DNA from: Symsagittifera roscoffensis
Taxonomy: Eukaryota; Xenacoelomorpha; Acoela; Convolutidae
NCBI RefSeq assembly: GCF_963678635.1
Contig: NC_087064.1
Coordinates: 57,170,338 to 57,234,337, forward strand
DNA length: 64,000 nt
Direction of reading: 5' to 3'
Part shown: piece by piece, positions 55,001 through 57,240 of the stretch
How positions within the stretch are numbered: position 1 is the stretch's first letter
Layout: each line of letters starts with the position of its first letter
Translations under genes and position numbers: made by a program
Notes under the pieces: model-generated
The model's input: only the letters and a program-made list of their open reading frames with translations
What the model was told of the DNA's origin: nothing
The model's database searches: none

Positions 55001-55652
55001 CAAATAGTGTCTGCACCCCCAAACACTGCAATGGTTAACACTTGAGTTTATATTAACCAGTTATATTTGAGTTAATGGAATGAAAACCAGTAACTCCTAA
55101 TCTAGTTATTTTCTGGCAAAACTCAAATTTAGGTAAAAAAGTTAAATTCCCTTTTTTTGCCACCACCACGAACCCATCTGATATCATGCTACGCTACAAA
55201 AACACAGATCATCGACATTATCTCTGTTTTAAAAATCTACTCACCGGAAAAACGCTGAAGTGTGAATATCCAGAGAAGTTCAAATGTTTTCCGAAAACTG
55301 ACACCAAACTCTCTGGATAAATTACCGAGGAATGTTGTTTCGAAAGAAAGTAATTTTTATTTGATGCTAAAGCCTCGTCATTTGGAATAACGTTTTCCAG
55401 ATTGTAACTATCTATGAAGCTACAGTTAAATAAATTAGATTGCAACAAGTGGCTTGCAGGATTTGATAAATCTGAAGACCAAATTTTGAAATTATCAGAT
55501 AAAGTAGATGCTGTTTGCTTCAAAAGTTCTTCGATTTGCAAAAACTTTGAGCTGTTGACATCTGGATACTGCTGATTTTTGGCTATAGCAGGTGAAGAAA
55601 TAAACCAAAAAATAGAAAATAAAGCATAAGATGAAACTTTTGAAGCTATCAT
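9789..55652 (-). CDS. Four-module alpha2delta/CACHD1-like VWA type I membrane protein (30 exons, 2066 aa)
   Basis: This is the whole predicted gene, assembled from 30 exons listed separately below. The exons sum to 6201 nt, every intron is GT...AG, and reading phase matches at all 29 junctions. Domain order is signal peptide (residues 1-24), module 1 (to 463), module 2 (464-948), module 3 (949-1402), module 4 (1403-1859), juxtamembrane segment, transmembrane helix (about 1927-1950) and a 114-residue cytoplasmic tail. Each module has a helical Cys-containing N-region, a VWA_N-like segment, a VWA domain, and a strand resembling the start of the Cache domain. That order is known from voltage-gated calcium channel alpha2delta subunits and CACHD1, which act at the cell surface and modulate channels; those have one VWA domain, not four. 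The channel role is an inference from family only. One signal peptide upstream of module 1 and one membrane helix after module 4 argue for one gene rather than four. No transcript was available, so the first exon and weak splice sites (exons 6 and 17) could be wrong. Confidence 0.82.
10230..10353 (-). CDS. Exon 29: transmembrane helix
   Basis: Residues 1923 to 1964 (split). The hydrophobic run LPLVIIISCVLTLLLMIACI, continued by TLSAIAYC, is followed by a basic stop-transfer segment (KMR). Phase 1 in agrees with exon 28 and phase 2 out with exon 30. Acceptor GTTCAG, donor GTGAGC. With the exon 1 signal peptide it predicts type I topology. Confidence 0.86.
10671..10860 (-). CDS. Exon 28: juxtamembrane segment
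   Basis: Residues 1860-1922 plus one base. PLEQIRDLVRS with a Cys 12 residues after it resembles the N-region at the start of modules 2-4, so this may be the remains of a fifth module joined to the membrane anchor. Acceptor TCTAG, donor GTAAGG, phase 1 out. Confidence 0.8.
11089..11347 (-). CDS. Exon 27: module 4 linker and Cache-like strand
   Basis: Residues 1773-1859. KVRWVQLSDSVF corresponds to VTWTKQD in module 2, and TSLVGCLPIITSSGELIAES to the Cache-like strands, ending ISQFPDAKQ. Contains a sequon NLS. Acceptor TTTCAG, donor GTGACC, phase 0. End of module 4. Confidence 0.85.
11602..11782 (-). CDS. Exon 26: module 4 VWA domain, last part
   Basis: Residues 1713 to 1773 (split). A Thr/Ser/Ala-rich loop, then SFYIQFGSYDND and a helix. 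It occupies the place of the 'VRIFTYLIG' strand. Acceptor TTCCAG taken in phase 1; donor GTTAAA leaves phase 2. Both phases agree with exons 5 and 12. Confidence 0.78.
12305..13345 (+). repeat. R1-derived copy with internal insertion, intron 25
   Basis: The left hairpin-type end near 12323 (CTCGTATATCAGGGC) and the right end near 13345 (CAAAAGTCGGAACAATT) belong to R1 but are about 1 kb apart, so other sequence lies inside. No gene seen in it. Confidence 0.5.
14058..14490 (-). mobile_element. hAT-like MITE in intron 25
   Basis: An 8-bp target duplication TAATAAAC (14050-14057 and 14491-14498) flanks it. Ends are GTGGATTTAGGGGGG and its near complement ATCCTATATCCGCTACTG. No coding capacity. 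Confidence 0.82.
14557..14740 (-). CDS. Exon 25: module 4 VWA domain, middle
   Basis: Residues 1652-1712 plus one base. Helix SLSFENLQTFLRSI, then the buried strand PDLRLFVTDIEIT. Acceptor ATTAG, donor GTAAAT. It leaves phase 1, as in exons 4 and 11. Too short for a simple ORF scan but fully open. Confidence 0.82.
15038..15235 (-). CDS. Exon 24: module 4 VWA domain, first part
   Basis: Residues 1586-1651. YIELVLAPSEPTL is the first VWA strand, with the metal-binding residues lost. The helix LEMWVQTLDPRNDVISV follows. Acceptor TTTCAG, donor GTAATT, phase 0. Confidence 0.84.
15590..16000 (+). mobile_element. hAT-like MITE in intron 23
   Basis: A perfect 8-bp target duplication GCTCTTTG (15582-15589 and 16001-16008). 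Begins CATCTAGAATTTTCTCGAGG and ends CTAAATCCGCTACTG. Confidence 0.88.
16202..16411 (-). CDS. Exon 23: module 4 VWA_N-like segment
   Basis: Residues 1516-1585, 210 nt as in exon 16. FLCGFSEVPTEWDKF carries the conserved Cys and Trp; KSFIHGSSLTQIDCG matches the VWA_N tail. Acceptor TTTCAG, donor GTAAGA, phase 0. Confidence 0.83.
16431..16720 (+). mobile_element. hAT-like MITE, right end missing, intron 22
   Basis: Starts CAGGGGCGGATCTAGAATTT. The interior matches the other copies (TTTGGACACTTTTGG, GCGCGCACTCCCC), but no right terminus is found. Confidence 0.7.
16847..16943 (-). CDS. Exon 22: module 4 N-region, second exon (short)
   Basis: Residues 1483-1515, only 97 nt. Open in the phase-2 frame set by exon 21 and closed by a stop in one of the other frames. 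Contains a helix LHQTTELLELALP. Acceptor TTAAG, donor GTAACT, phase 0 out. It is separated from exon 21 by an intron of only 75 bp. Confidence 0.72.
17019..17260 (-). CDS. Exon 21: module 4 N-region
   Basis: Residues 1403 to 1483 (split). MCSRLKLNSSEKC carries the paired cysteines of exons 7 and 14, then a helix FFQVMSQQLVRISNII. Acceptor TCTAG in phase 0; donor GTAAGG leaves phase 2, a shift from the phase 0 seen in modules 2 and 3. Confidence 0.82.
18010..18311 (-). mobile_element. hAT-like MITE in intron 20
   Basis: Shared CTTTCAG on both sides (18003-18009, 18312-18318) as target duplication. Ends GTGGATGTAGGATGG and AAATCCACCACTG. Confidence 0.72.
18379..18584. mobile_element. Foldback MITE in intron 20
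   Basis: Two inverted arms: TTGGATGGGAGATATCGC on the left and GCGATATCTCCCATCCAA on the right. The pairing extends inward through TGATTTATTACA / TGTAATAAATCA. About 206 bp, no coding capacity. Confidence 0.8.
18656..18869 (+). repeat. Element B 5' LTR
   Basis: Starts TGTTGTGATTTG and ends ACTTTATTA. The same length (214 bp) and about 96% identical to the 3' LTR by eye. Confidence 0.9.
18869..19756 (+). pseudogene. Element B gag
   Basis: Open from the LTR junction to 19756. The position of the start codon used by element C is ATA here (18869-18871), so the initiator is lost. GIPPFW near the start aligns with GIPVFW in element C, and a capsid-like region follows. The frame ends within the first zinc knuckle (CMKCGRIHL). 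Nonfunctional. Confidence 0.78.
18870..18889 (+). promoter_or_regulatory. Element B primer-binding site (eroded)
   Basis: TAGCGCAGTC at the LTR junction, where elements A and C have TGGCGCAG. One G to A change is apparent. Serine tRNA type. Confidence 0.6.
19989..21959 (+). pseudogene. Element B protease, reverse transcriptase and RNase H
   Basis: One frame with three internal stops (20694 TAA, 20943 TGA, 21207 TAA). The protease site reads D-S-A-S where D-T/S-G-S is expected, near 20075-20090. The RT keeps motif A (FSNLDLKNAYS) and YIDDILVASRG. RNase H residues appear in KTEASHIELG (the first Asp apparently lost), STNELELLG and VTDHKALL. Inactive. Confidence 0.85.
22148..23472 (+). pseudogene. 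Element B integrase
   Basis: Two overlapping frames joined by a frameshift near 22770. The zinc-binding N-domain is seen as HPGQ...H...C...C (22570-22670), and the core as LLCIDRFTKFPS, RVDHGSCF and GDHRSNGLVER. A basic tail KKKIVAGGK ends it. Confidence 0.85.
23589..24515 (+). pseudogene. Element B post-integrase tail
   Basis: A Ser/Thr/Pro/Gln-rich extension in one frame with stops near 23823 and 24090. Comparable in place to the long tail of element C; no recognisable domain. Confidence 0.5.
24864..24872 (+). promoter_or_regulatory. Element B polypurine tract
   Basis: GGTGGGAAA immediately before the 3' LTR, the expected plus-strand primer site. Confidence 0.65.
24873..25086 (+). repeat. 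Element B 3' LTR
   Basis: TGGTGTGATTTG to ACTTTATTA, 214 bp, matching the 5' LTR. Confidence 0.9.
25339..25486 (-). CDS. Exon 20: module 3 Cache-like strand, module end
   Basis: Residues 1353-1402. LRMTMGMGQITVKG and SNIVGVFCADLDATQ match the first Cache strands, ending NQFPDGLP. It is 148 nt like exon 13. Acceptor TTTTAG, donor GTGAGT, phase 0. The next intron is 8.1 kb and holds Gypsy element B. Confidence 0.87.
25731..25931 (-). CDS. Exon 19: module 3 VWA domain end and linker
   Basis: Residues 1286 to 1353 (split). ISSYLMGSQ, a Cys segment (LRMISCMTGG) and VTWLEERTD correspond to the last third of exon 12. Acceptor TTATAG, donor GTAAGT, phase 2 on both sides. Confidence 0.85.
25965..26290 (-). 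mobile_element. hAT-like MITE, truncated, intron 18
   Basis: The right end reads CGAGAGAATCCTAGATCC and the interior matches the family (TTTTTGGCTGACTGATC, GGCGCCTTCGG). The left end is not visible. Confidence 0.65.
26393..26579 (-). CDS. Exon 18: module 3 VWA domain, middle
   Basis: Residues 1224 to 1286 (split). The strand CEQHVILVTDSDISF corresponds to the 'LITDG' strand. It is open only in the frame set by phase 1 from exon 17. Acceptor TTTTTAG, donor GTAACG, phase 2 out. It reaches further along the fold than exons 4 and 11. Confidence 0.82.
27325..27541 (-). CDS. Exon 17: module 3 VWA domain, first part
   Basis: Residues 1152-1223 plus one base. KDLIILLFLRSEM is the VWA first strand, with the MIDAS Asp/Ser positions lost (Phe, Arg, Glu). 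The helix and strand ADRLNIILTSG follow. Acceptor is TTTTTTCAAG, a less common AAG. Donor GTGAGT leaves phase 1, unlike modules 1, 2 and 4 (phase 0). Confidence 0.78.
28029..28293 (+). mobile_element. hAT-like MITE in intron 16
   Basis: CAGGGGCGGATCTAGG at the left, TCAAATCCGCCCTTG at the right. Target duplication CTTTTCAG / CTCTTCAG (7 of 8). Confidence 0.84.
28524..28733 (-). CDS. Exon 16: module 3 VWA_N-like segment
   Basis: Residues 1082-1151. IKRQYFIPVIGS and RIVRFSTGLAV match the VWA_N core, followed by DECRSRFEPSP. It is 210 nt long, the same as exon 23. Acceptor CTTCAG, donor GTAAGA, phase 0. Confidence 0.86.
29050..29250 (-). CDS. Exon 15: module 3 N-region, second exon
   Basis: Residues 1015-1081. 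Two cysteines in an acidic helix (FEECASFEELAIICSLF), then a charged segment with SLRQILSFHPST. Phase 0 on both sides; acceptor TTTTAG, donor GTATTG. Confidence 0.82.
29381..29578 (-). CDS. Exon 14: module 3 N-region
   Basis: Residues 949-1014. Phase 0 on both sides; acceptor TCTAG, donor GTTAGT. YCPSELYSESEVAQMRSD then a Cys, and a helix TAQEVMTETENNLKEIANKF. It parallels exon 7 closely. Confidence 0.83.
29797..30011 (+). repeat. Element C 5' LTR (43 bp shorter)
   Basis: 215 bp, TGTCATACC to CGCATATCACA. Compared with the 3' LTR it lacks 43 bp beginning after TGTCATACCGCTACTGC. The missing part holds the only TATA-like sequence. The trinucleotide TGC borders the deletion on both sides. Confidence 0.95.
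30011..30940 (+). CDS. gag: Element C gag (matrix/capsid part)
   Basis: 309 codons. The start codon's A is the last LTR base, and its TG begins the primer-binding site. It encodes a charged capsid-like protein without a recognisable catalytic motif (GIPVFWASANLDPPW, then helices with LFLSLGTEGKK). It ends in an Asn/Lys-rich segment at TAA (30938-30940). The same frame continues past the stop into the zinc knuckles, so this stop separates capsid from nucleocapsid. That is unusual and could be a recent nonsense mutation or a readthrough stop. Confidence 0.88.
   Translation: MAQPAGFAAQDNRTDMGIPVFWASANLDPPWQFKIWFEQFLMAVTVKENVNPEIILEEPKDILEEPPPRPETPRDGENEDARNARILRDKLAMDRVVLENEERKTRGPRVGHNVFYNEVQKKLVSRLFLSLGTEGKKRFQQKNPHAEISKMTFKEITDLAEVSFQKVKCVTYERYKLFTRMQESGESLESFHAALTAQAARSELGTLENEIVRDLFISKMKNMTLQDTLTFETLDPEEVLERAIKFEHSKLTTMAFQKTNAAATGGSSNNYISGVRIKQEPIMAVRNLAGTNKTPNRRESNKRQNNNKN
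30012..30031 (+). promoter_or_regulatory. Element C primer-binding site
   Basis: TGGCGCAGCCAGCAGGATTC abuts the LTR end. It closely resembles the reverse complement of the 3' end of animal serine tRNA (NGA type) with its CCA, as I recall that sequence. Confidence 0.75.
30941..36541 (+). CDS. pol: Element C nucleocapsid-protease-RT-RNase H-integrase polyprotein
   Basis: Open from just after the gag stop, in the same frame, to TGA at 36539-36541. The first Met (31013) is inside the nucleocapsid, so normal translation must come from gag. In order: two zinc knuckles (CNRCGRTFEQGHLKNC, CKYCGKPNHFAKMC); protease (DTGSPVSF, 31370); RT with FLDDILIV (32306) but His in place of the motif A Asp (32114-32116); RNase H (KCDASHDGLG, STNELELL, ATDHKAF). 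Next comes a charged insert of about 300 residues, then integrase with HPGQ...C..C zinc domain and D (34544), D (34721), E (34829). A basic tail of about 500 residues ends it, with RRSSRQTKNKEPKRFGD near its end. Likely inactive as RT because of the motif A change. Confidence 0.93.
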   Translation, partial: NTKTKPCNRCGRTFEQGHLKNCPAMGKTCKYCGKPNHFAKMCRSQQVSEVAEDSEGSVEECDQISEGVGSCSEFEVMSIQTYQPENERVSKYVKDRINEMRDKPNGKMVRVQKTDSIRDPTLNCVKSLKAMVRIDNQIIQLTVDTGSPVSFLNWATTKEIMEKSNKVRFIPSDKLNLQTKFVDYNKQPISILGALKTNLRSAGWEVKGATFLVSERKTRCIMGLDLQGKVGIVTTQKPAPKELTRFDVLMCEQSEGWKEKFCTQFKNLFERQGISKNHVVSSKFKYPLCPIQEKGRRIPIHIQDKIEKEIEKLLTEGHITKLDKCTSDCFIAPIVITVKKDDSIKLAMDAKPINRQLFKNKYQMPNVDELIDGVSQIVTENKKGTLYFSVLHLKYAYSQLKLAADTARQCNFNIVGEKATGTYRFLTGFYGLADMPAEFQKAMDRTINHAKNTFCFLDDILIVSKGSEIEHANLVEAVLKKLDAETLALKLTKCDFFKQEVNWLGHHLSEAGVRPKTTKTEAVVNLNPPKLLKQLRSFLGSINHLAKFIPNAASLTEKLRLLLKEENQKKQLKNMKFPVKKFEWGEEHIVVFNAIKEAVAGITKVHYYDATRETRVKCDASHDGLGATLEQQNDEGLWVPISFASRYLNAQEKKYSTNELELLAVVWAVDRYKHYLLGTTFIIATDHKAFTTALDVNKSNKTYQSRLTRWVDRLLPYQFKIVHIPGRDMGIVDYLSRDPFNDPWPESELDEKFVVATINSFHEAFDCWNSRLKEIGSLKRNENVLECSRRNAKKQSSSNGCYSNQNGQNRTKLDRNERKQFSRLQKQQNTTVQHKQITFSSNQSNKQSVLNKFKIIKQPVPEIEKKTDSRIEMSGNGNRSYDWWSSPPQEWRNEEREESLMDPKWNRSLSNTNELSEEEEIRETVQRTRKIIRGGRKNRDSSDSETRHASRVKWQLEPDQQREADQRLLSFWQLIDGEDNVQENRELVAHTQEVKDSSEHKSCSASAERKLSEVQVIEMDLTTTEEAESEEEVCSIEPPKGLGKTKLQKQQQVETLDNLAKLFDKSLLAELTTEDTWMDRLRRVIERGDKQGFELMGPYTNPLWSQMAVQDDCILVNNRLAVPVQLRQAVLKRIHRGHPGQEVMLGAAQYLWWPHMNKDIVNLAEECRSCTRYGKNVKYLISKNSSKPLPLLTQPGQEVQLDYAGPIENQKGKKIYLLVAIDRFSKFPSVKVTKSTSGKCTVKFLRSYIDTHGVPESIRSDQFSGFKGKTLKKFCSEFNIEQKFCPVGDHRGCGLVERTIQTIKRRLGVMMLEENNKSIKLCLSTIMRDLRWNKQKTFQVSPFQAHFGRLPKTEFKIVRDRFLNISDYLDKQHLERSALTASQLKRRIDQSRENLKIVRKGQLSRDRSPLHKQQLTSDRDKERAKALKELLEANARWNNERRDAAKNDIRKLVDETGLLNPDLRKEMIYSWEKGFVEDKVENQCKSPPKTILRKDPLRKSGQALTRPLKGKIASETDSTIKTSAGSIYRKSDIAQSKTVLTQENQRSKSKSPSLEPTKKFKRISSPELLEELGSEDELQGEMEIADAMNPTERFQKSQTIVTSKDTEAGGGLNLAVKRAKPNLAGPKSTIEENNTDKLEKSGKEKKGRNKQQQGTSQTATAANPEQEQSTSKPERVDTKFQSSSTPKAKQRQKLKCIDSHTPLEDIVDTFHNRNLAPSEWEKYADQLLKRGVQRVADDIRGNPQQSSEMDTNFEPPQGFSDESSTEESGVRRSSRQTKNKEPKRFGDPIKHSIKEISENLTGGGLLKEVLKEYKNQLRDFKDRNDKPMESKVRRLERHLFMRKFRYAILDEGVDWNPSWEMELEEN
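36656..36665 (+). promoter_or_regulatory. Element C polypurine tract
   Basis: GAGGGGGGTG immediately before the 3' LTR. Confidence 0.75.
36666..36923 (+). repeat. Element C 3' LTR (complete)
   Basis: 258 bp, TGTCATACC to CGCATATAACA. Contains the TATA-like TATTTATATA at 36691-36700 within the 43 bp missing from the 5' LTR. Confidence 0.95.
37781..37957. mobile_element. Foldback element in intron 13
   Basis: Inverted arms of about 35 bp (TTATAATTGAGTTT...TCCACAAAA against TTTTGTGG...AAACTCAATTATAA) enclose an AT-rich core with repeats of AATCCATTTTAATCC. A second small inverted repeat (CTTGAACAC / GTGTTCAAG) lies just left of it. Confidence 0.55.
38207..38250 (+). repeat. CA-rich microsatellite
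   Basis: ACACACACACTACACTCACA pattern in intron 13, next to a C-rich and then G-rich tract up to about 38360. Confidence 0.85.
39022..39169 (-). CDS. Exon 13: module 2 Cache-like strand, module end
   Basis: Residues 899-948. LGACVPVVTISKLG and MQGTVCGSIDE match 'LVTTVAMPVF...LLGVVGTDV', the first Cache strands. It then stops at FQFPNALA. It is 148 nt, the same length as exon 20. Donor GTAAGG, phase 0. The following intron is 9.4 kb and holds Gypsy element C. Confidence 0.86.
39453..39741 (-). CDS. Exon 12: module 2 VWA domain, last part and linker
   Basis: Residues 803 to 899 (split). Strands VKVLLLIIDH and VRVFVYSVG, Cys in VACDNFGAW, then REYYTMLAEP and VTWTKQDPVG. These follow in order the 'EYLHVLSRP...VVWTEAYID' region of alpha2delta. 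Acceptor TTAG, phase 1 in; donor GTACGT, phase 2 out. Confidence 0.87.
40022..40238 (-). CDS. Exon 11: module 2 VWA domain, middle
   Basis: Residues 731-802 plus one base. Helix AESGVTEGNQISTMVERAFQ matches the 'GIGMLDIALNEAF' helix of alpha2delta VWA domains. Acceptor TTTCAG; donor GTGAAC leaves phase 1, as in exon 4. Confidence 0.83.
40536..40721 (-). CDS. Exon 10: module 2 VWA domain, first part
   Basis: Residues 669-730. VWA first strand KRVVLVASHSNKG. The expected Asp-x-Ser-x-Ser metal motif is replaced by Ala-x-His-x-Asn, so a MIDAS is unlikely. Acceptor TTCCAG, donor GTGAAC, phase 0. Confidence 0.85.
41025..41222 (-). CDS. Exon 9: module 2 VWA_N-like segment
   Basis: Residues 603-668. 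Contains FKWLYYLDSKTRFVRSYPGF, a clear match to the VWA_N signature 'iKWQYF...fr.yPa' of alpha2delta and CACHD1. Acceptor TTTCAG, donor GTGAAT, phase 0 on both sides. It is the strongest family match among the VWA_N exons. Confidence 0.87.
41590..41820 (-). CDS. Exon 8: module 2 N-region, second exon
   Basis: Residues 526-602. Phase 0 on both sides; acceptor CATAG, donor GTGAGT. Three cysteines near the start (NCPFDDQTCDVC), then a helical acidic stretch. It corresponds to exon 15 in module 3. Confidence 0.82.
42101..42286 (-). CDS. Exon 7: module 2 N-region
   Basis: Residues 464-525. Phase 0 on both sides; donor GTGAGT. Contains FCPSRTVPS, a second Cys in the RSEEGRC motif, and an amphipathic helix MTSSQLRQQLEGELQ. 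It matches the start of modules 3 and 4 (CPS...RSDASKC in exon 14). It is open in this frame only. Confidence 0.83.
42564..42717 (-). CDS. Exon 6: module 1 post-VWA and Cache-like strand
   Basis: Residues 412-463. Begins SKVVESAE, matching the 'VVWTEAYID' region of alpha2delta, and continues FGALCLNVNLSLIDG, matching the first Cache strands. Donor GTTTGT is weak but is needed to keep phase 0 into exon 7. This is the end of module 1. Confidence 0.78.
42748..42829 (+). repeat. 40-bp tandem duplication in intron 5
   Basis: ACTATATTTTCTAGTATTAA with its A-rich lead occurs twice, reaching the exon 5 donor. The captured copy at 43.8 kb has only one unit. Confidence 0.8.
42825..43065 (-). CDS. Exon 5: module 1 VWA domain, last part
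   Basis: Residues 332 to 412 (split). Contains the strand KFFVYSFDS and a Cys in LKKLSCSFGGEW, matching the strand plus 'MACANKG' segment of alpha2delta. Acceptor TTTTAG is taken in phase 1; donor GTAATT leaves phase 2. A partial copy of this exon lies in a MITE at 43779-43978. Confidence 0.84.
43238..44020 (+). mobile_element. Composite hAT-like MITE carrying a host exon fragment, intron 4
   Basis: Target duplication AGCTACAC (43230-43237) / AGCCACAC (44021-44028). The first part (43238-43659) is a MITE with both ends (CAGGGGCGGATCTAGG and CTAAATTCGCCCCTG). A second unit follows head to tail, contains a copy of part of exon 5 and intron 5, and ends CTAAATCCGCCCCTG. See the finding on exon capture. 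Confidence 0.82.
43779..43978 (-). pseudogene. Captured fragment of exon 5
   Basis: Near-identical to 42735-42975: the 3' part of exon 5 with its GTAATT donor and part of intron 5. It lacks the acceptor and 5' part of the exon. It has single-base differences and only one of two 40-bp tandem units seen in the original, and lies inside a MITE about 1 kb upstream of the true exon. Confidence 0.9.
44029..45629. other. Intron 4, left part: no gene recognised
   Basis: AT-rich with short frames on both strands; none has family similarity or splice-supported structure. Confidence 0.5.
45630..46165 (+). repeat. R1 copy with flank, inverted partner at 62925-63440
   Basis: The R1 hairpin end (CTGCTCGTATCAGGACAAAG) plus about 250 bp of flanking sequence (CGAGGTCACAAAGCATAACA) recur in reverse orientation near 63200. 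A larger unit than R1 alone was copied. Located in intron 4. Confidence 0.7.
46600..46712 (+). repeat. Degenerate short tandem repeat
   Basis: Repeats of about 18 bp built on TATGGGATATTTT in intron 4. Confidence 0.6.
46713..50288. other. Intron 4, right part: no gene recognised
   Basis: About 3.6 kb of AT-rich sequence with only scattered repeat fragments. Confidence 0.5.
50289..50490 (-). CDS. Exon 4: module 1 VWA domain, middle
   Basis: Residues 265-331 plus one base. Contains helix STEVINHLKQDSF and the strand LDFVHFLTDR, which corresponds to the buried 'LITDG' strand of alpha2delta VWA domains. Acceptor TTTCAG, donor GTAAGT, leaving phase 1. Confidence 0.85.
51715..52010 (-). mobile_element. 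Decayed hAT-like MITE, intron 3
   Basis: The interior resembles the family (CCAAAGGGTCCTGGTACT, TGGGCGCCATTATAATAA, TTTTTCGACACTTTGCCTG). No clear termini or target duplication. Confidence 0.55.
52541..52732 (-). CDS. Exon 3: module 1 VWA domain, first part
   Basis: Residues 201-264. It contains the first VWA strand, SLIILVDNSNVAF. The Asp-x-Ser of a MIDAS metal site is present but the third position is Val. A helix and the strand DEVYLVYLDS follow. Acceptor TTTCAG, donor GTTAGT, phase 0 on both sides. It is the best-preserved metal site of the four modules. Confidence 0.87.
52901..53092 (-). CDS. Exon 2: module 1 VWA_N-like segment
   Basis: Residues 137-200. Acceptor TTGTAG, donor GTAAAC, both phase 0. 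It ends in GFSILHPAIS followed by Arg/Pro/Ser-rich sequence. It aligns by position with exons 9, 16 and 23, each of which has a Cys-containing helix followed by a Phe/Tyr-Pro-type turn. Confidence 0.82.
53155..53900 (-). repeat. R1 fragments in intron 1
   Basis: Segments such as GACTCGGTGTTTTTTTTTCT and CAGATTTCGACTTTTTAAC, plus GTTCTTGCACAGCGACC-type pieces. Fragmentary. Confidence 0.45.
54252..54322 (+). repeat. 24-bp tandem repeat, three units
   Basis: GGTTAAAGAGTCGACAAAAA-type units in tandem in intron 1. Confidence 0.8.
55245..55652 (-). CDS. Exon 1: signal peptide and module 1 N-region
   Basis: Residues 1-136. The chosen Met (55650-55652) gives a classic signal peptide with a hydrophobic core, YALFSIFWFISSPAIA, and probable cleavage before KNQQ. 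An in-frame Met 14 codons upstream (55694) would give a longer, less typical leader. The rest is helical with possible N-glycosylation sites (NCS, NFS). Donor is GTGAGT, phase 0. It covers the part that two exons encode in the other modules. Confidence 0.8.
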
Positions 55653-56309
55653 CTTCGGTGTTTTTTGAAGCACCAAGTCGCATTCAATGCGCAAAAGAAC
55701 TACTTTTTCTTAAAATTTGTTAAAAGAGAACTGTTGCTATGCATAGCGCTAGCACGAAAGCTTAATTTTTGCCATACGAAGGATTAAATTTGCAAAAATA
55801 ACTGGAAAAAAATTACTTCGAAATTATTTTTTGACCAGTAAATGACGGCTAGGTGGTAAGAACTAAAGACACACCTAAGGGTGTTTGTCAAATTTATATT
55901 ATTTGTATTGAATTGCTTTGTAGTTTTTACTAACCACCTGAGAACTTACCAATACTATCGCTGTCTAATTAGCCAATCAGGTCGTCTTTAAGAGCTGCGA
56001 GACTTTGATCGACTAAAACTAAACAAAGATAATGTAAGTTGAAAAGAAATGGTCAGATAGTTTATAAACAAGCTTGGACAAAACTGACACCTACCTCAAA
56101 ATTTAGTCAAAAAGCTGCCATGGGAAAATTCCGCACCACTTATTGTTCCTATTTTCCAAGAAAGTAACGGAATAATTATGCTTGGGGTGTTTTTTATTCA
56201 GACCAATTTAGGAAAACGAAATAAATTTTCAACGAAAAATATTAATGCTTTGGAGATATATTGACACCCCTAGATCAAATTCAAAGAAATATTTCGCTGG
56301 TGATCAGCG

Positions 56310-56640
56310 GCAGATTCAGGGGTGGGGGAGACGCCCACTTTAGCAGTTCGTCACCTCGCGATCCAAAAAGTCCCCCTTTGTTACTATTTTACGACACTCA
56401 TTTTCAGCTGACCGACCTTCAAATTTTTCTAATTGGCGCGACTTGGGCGCTAACATATACTACATTTGAGCGGGGAACGAGCGCCGATTAAAGCAATTTT
56501 TTGGTCGAAACTATGGTACAGAAAAGTATGGCAAAGTATGATAATTATAGTAATTTGAGAAAGCACAGAAAAAAATTTGGCCAACTTAAGAAAAGTTGGA
56601 AAGTATTCTATTAACTTTTTGAAAATCCGCCTCCTCGAAA
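56310..56640 (-). mobile_element. Decayed hAT-like MITE upstream of the gene
   Basis: GGCAGATTCAGGGGTGGGGG at left and AAAATCCGCCTCCTCG at right, with family interior (TTTTCAGCTGACCGACC). Confidence 0.6.
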
Positions 56641-56722
56641 CAATTTTAACCAATTCAAAAATCGTTCCCGATGGCAATCATTTCTGATATTAAACTGGAG
56701 CCTAAAAATTGCTATTTTGATT

Positions 56723-57240
56723 ATTGTTCCGACTTTCGTAACGAAAGTACGCATATTTGTGCTCGGGGTGTTTTTTTTCCTCCAGAAAATTTTCGACTTT
56801 TTAATTAGCCATTTTGACGGAACTTTTTAAATATCATTCAGAAGGTAATGTTTTCTCGAGCTCATATTTGAAAAAGTCTTTTGCCTGTGATCATTTTTTG
56901 TAATGTTATGGGGGTTTAAAGATTGCCTTTTTTTTCTTTCAATTTTTGATAATTAACGCGCGATGTTGCGCGCTTTTAACGTGTAGGCGTAGATTTTATC
57001 CGTCCTAGAGATCGCCACAAATTCGTTGAAGGAAGCTTATTTGCCATTAATAATTGTTACTAGGAGCGAAAGCTATCACTCTGTACTTTATATGGCATGA
57101 GGGTGCATAGTTTTCACAAAAAATCTCAATTTTTTTAATTTTTTTTTTAATTTTTGTTTTAATACATTCAATTTTTTCTTGTTATTACTGCTCCATAGAC
57201 CTTAAAAAGCTTCCTCCTGATACGGTCAATATTTTTTTTG
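56723..57240 (-). repeat. R1 copy
   Basis: GTTCCGACTTTCGTAACGAAAG at the left, internal CTTTATATGGCATGAGGG, right end CTGATACGGTCAATA. Confidence 0.65.

Noticed and set aside
54890-55020. A further hAT-like MITE in intron 1.
   Set aside because: Only short patches resemble the family (TTTTTATGCGCCCCAGGCG); too little to define an element.
38998-55694. Three or four separate VWA genes on the minus strand.
   Set aside because: Only module 1 has a signal peptide, only module 4 is followed by a membrane helix and stop, and phases match across the module borders. One gene is simpler.
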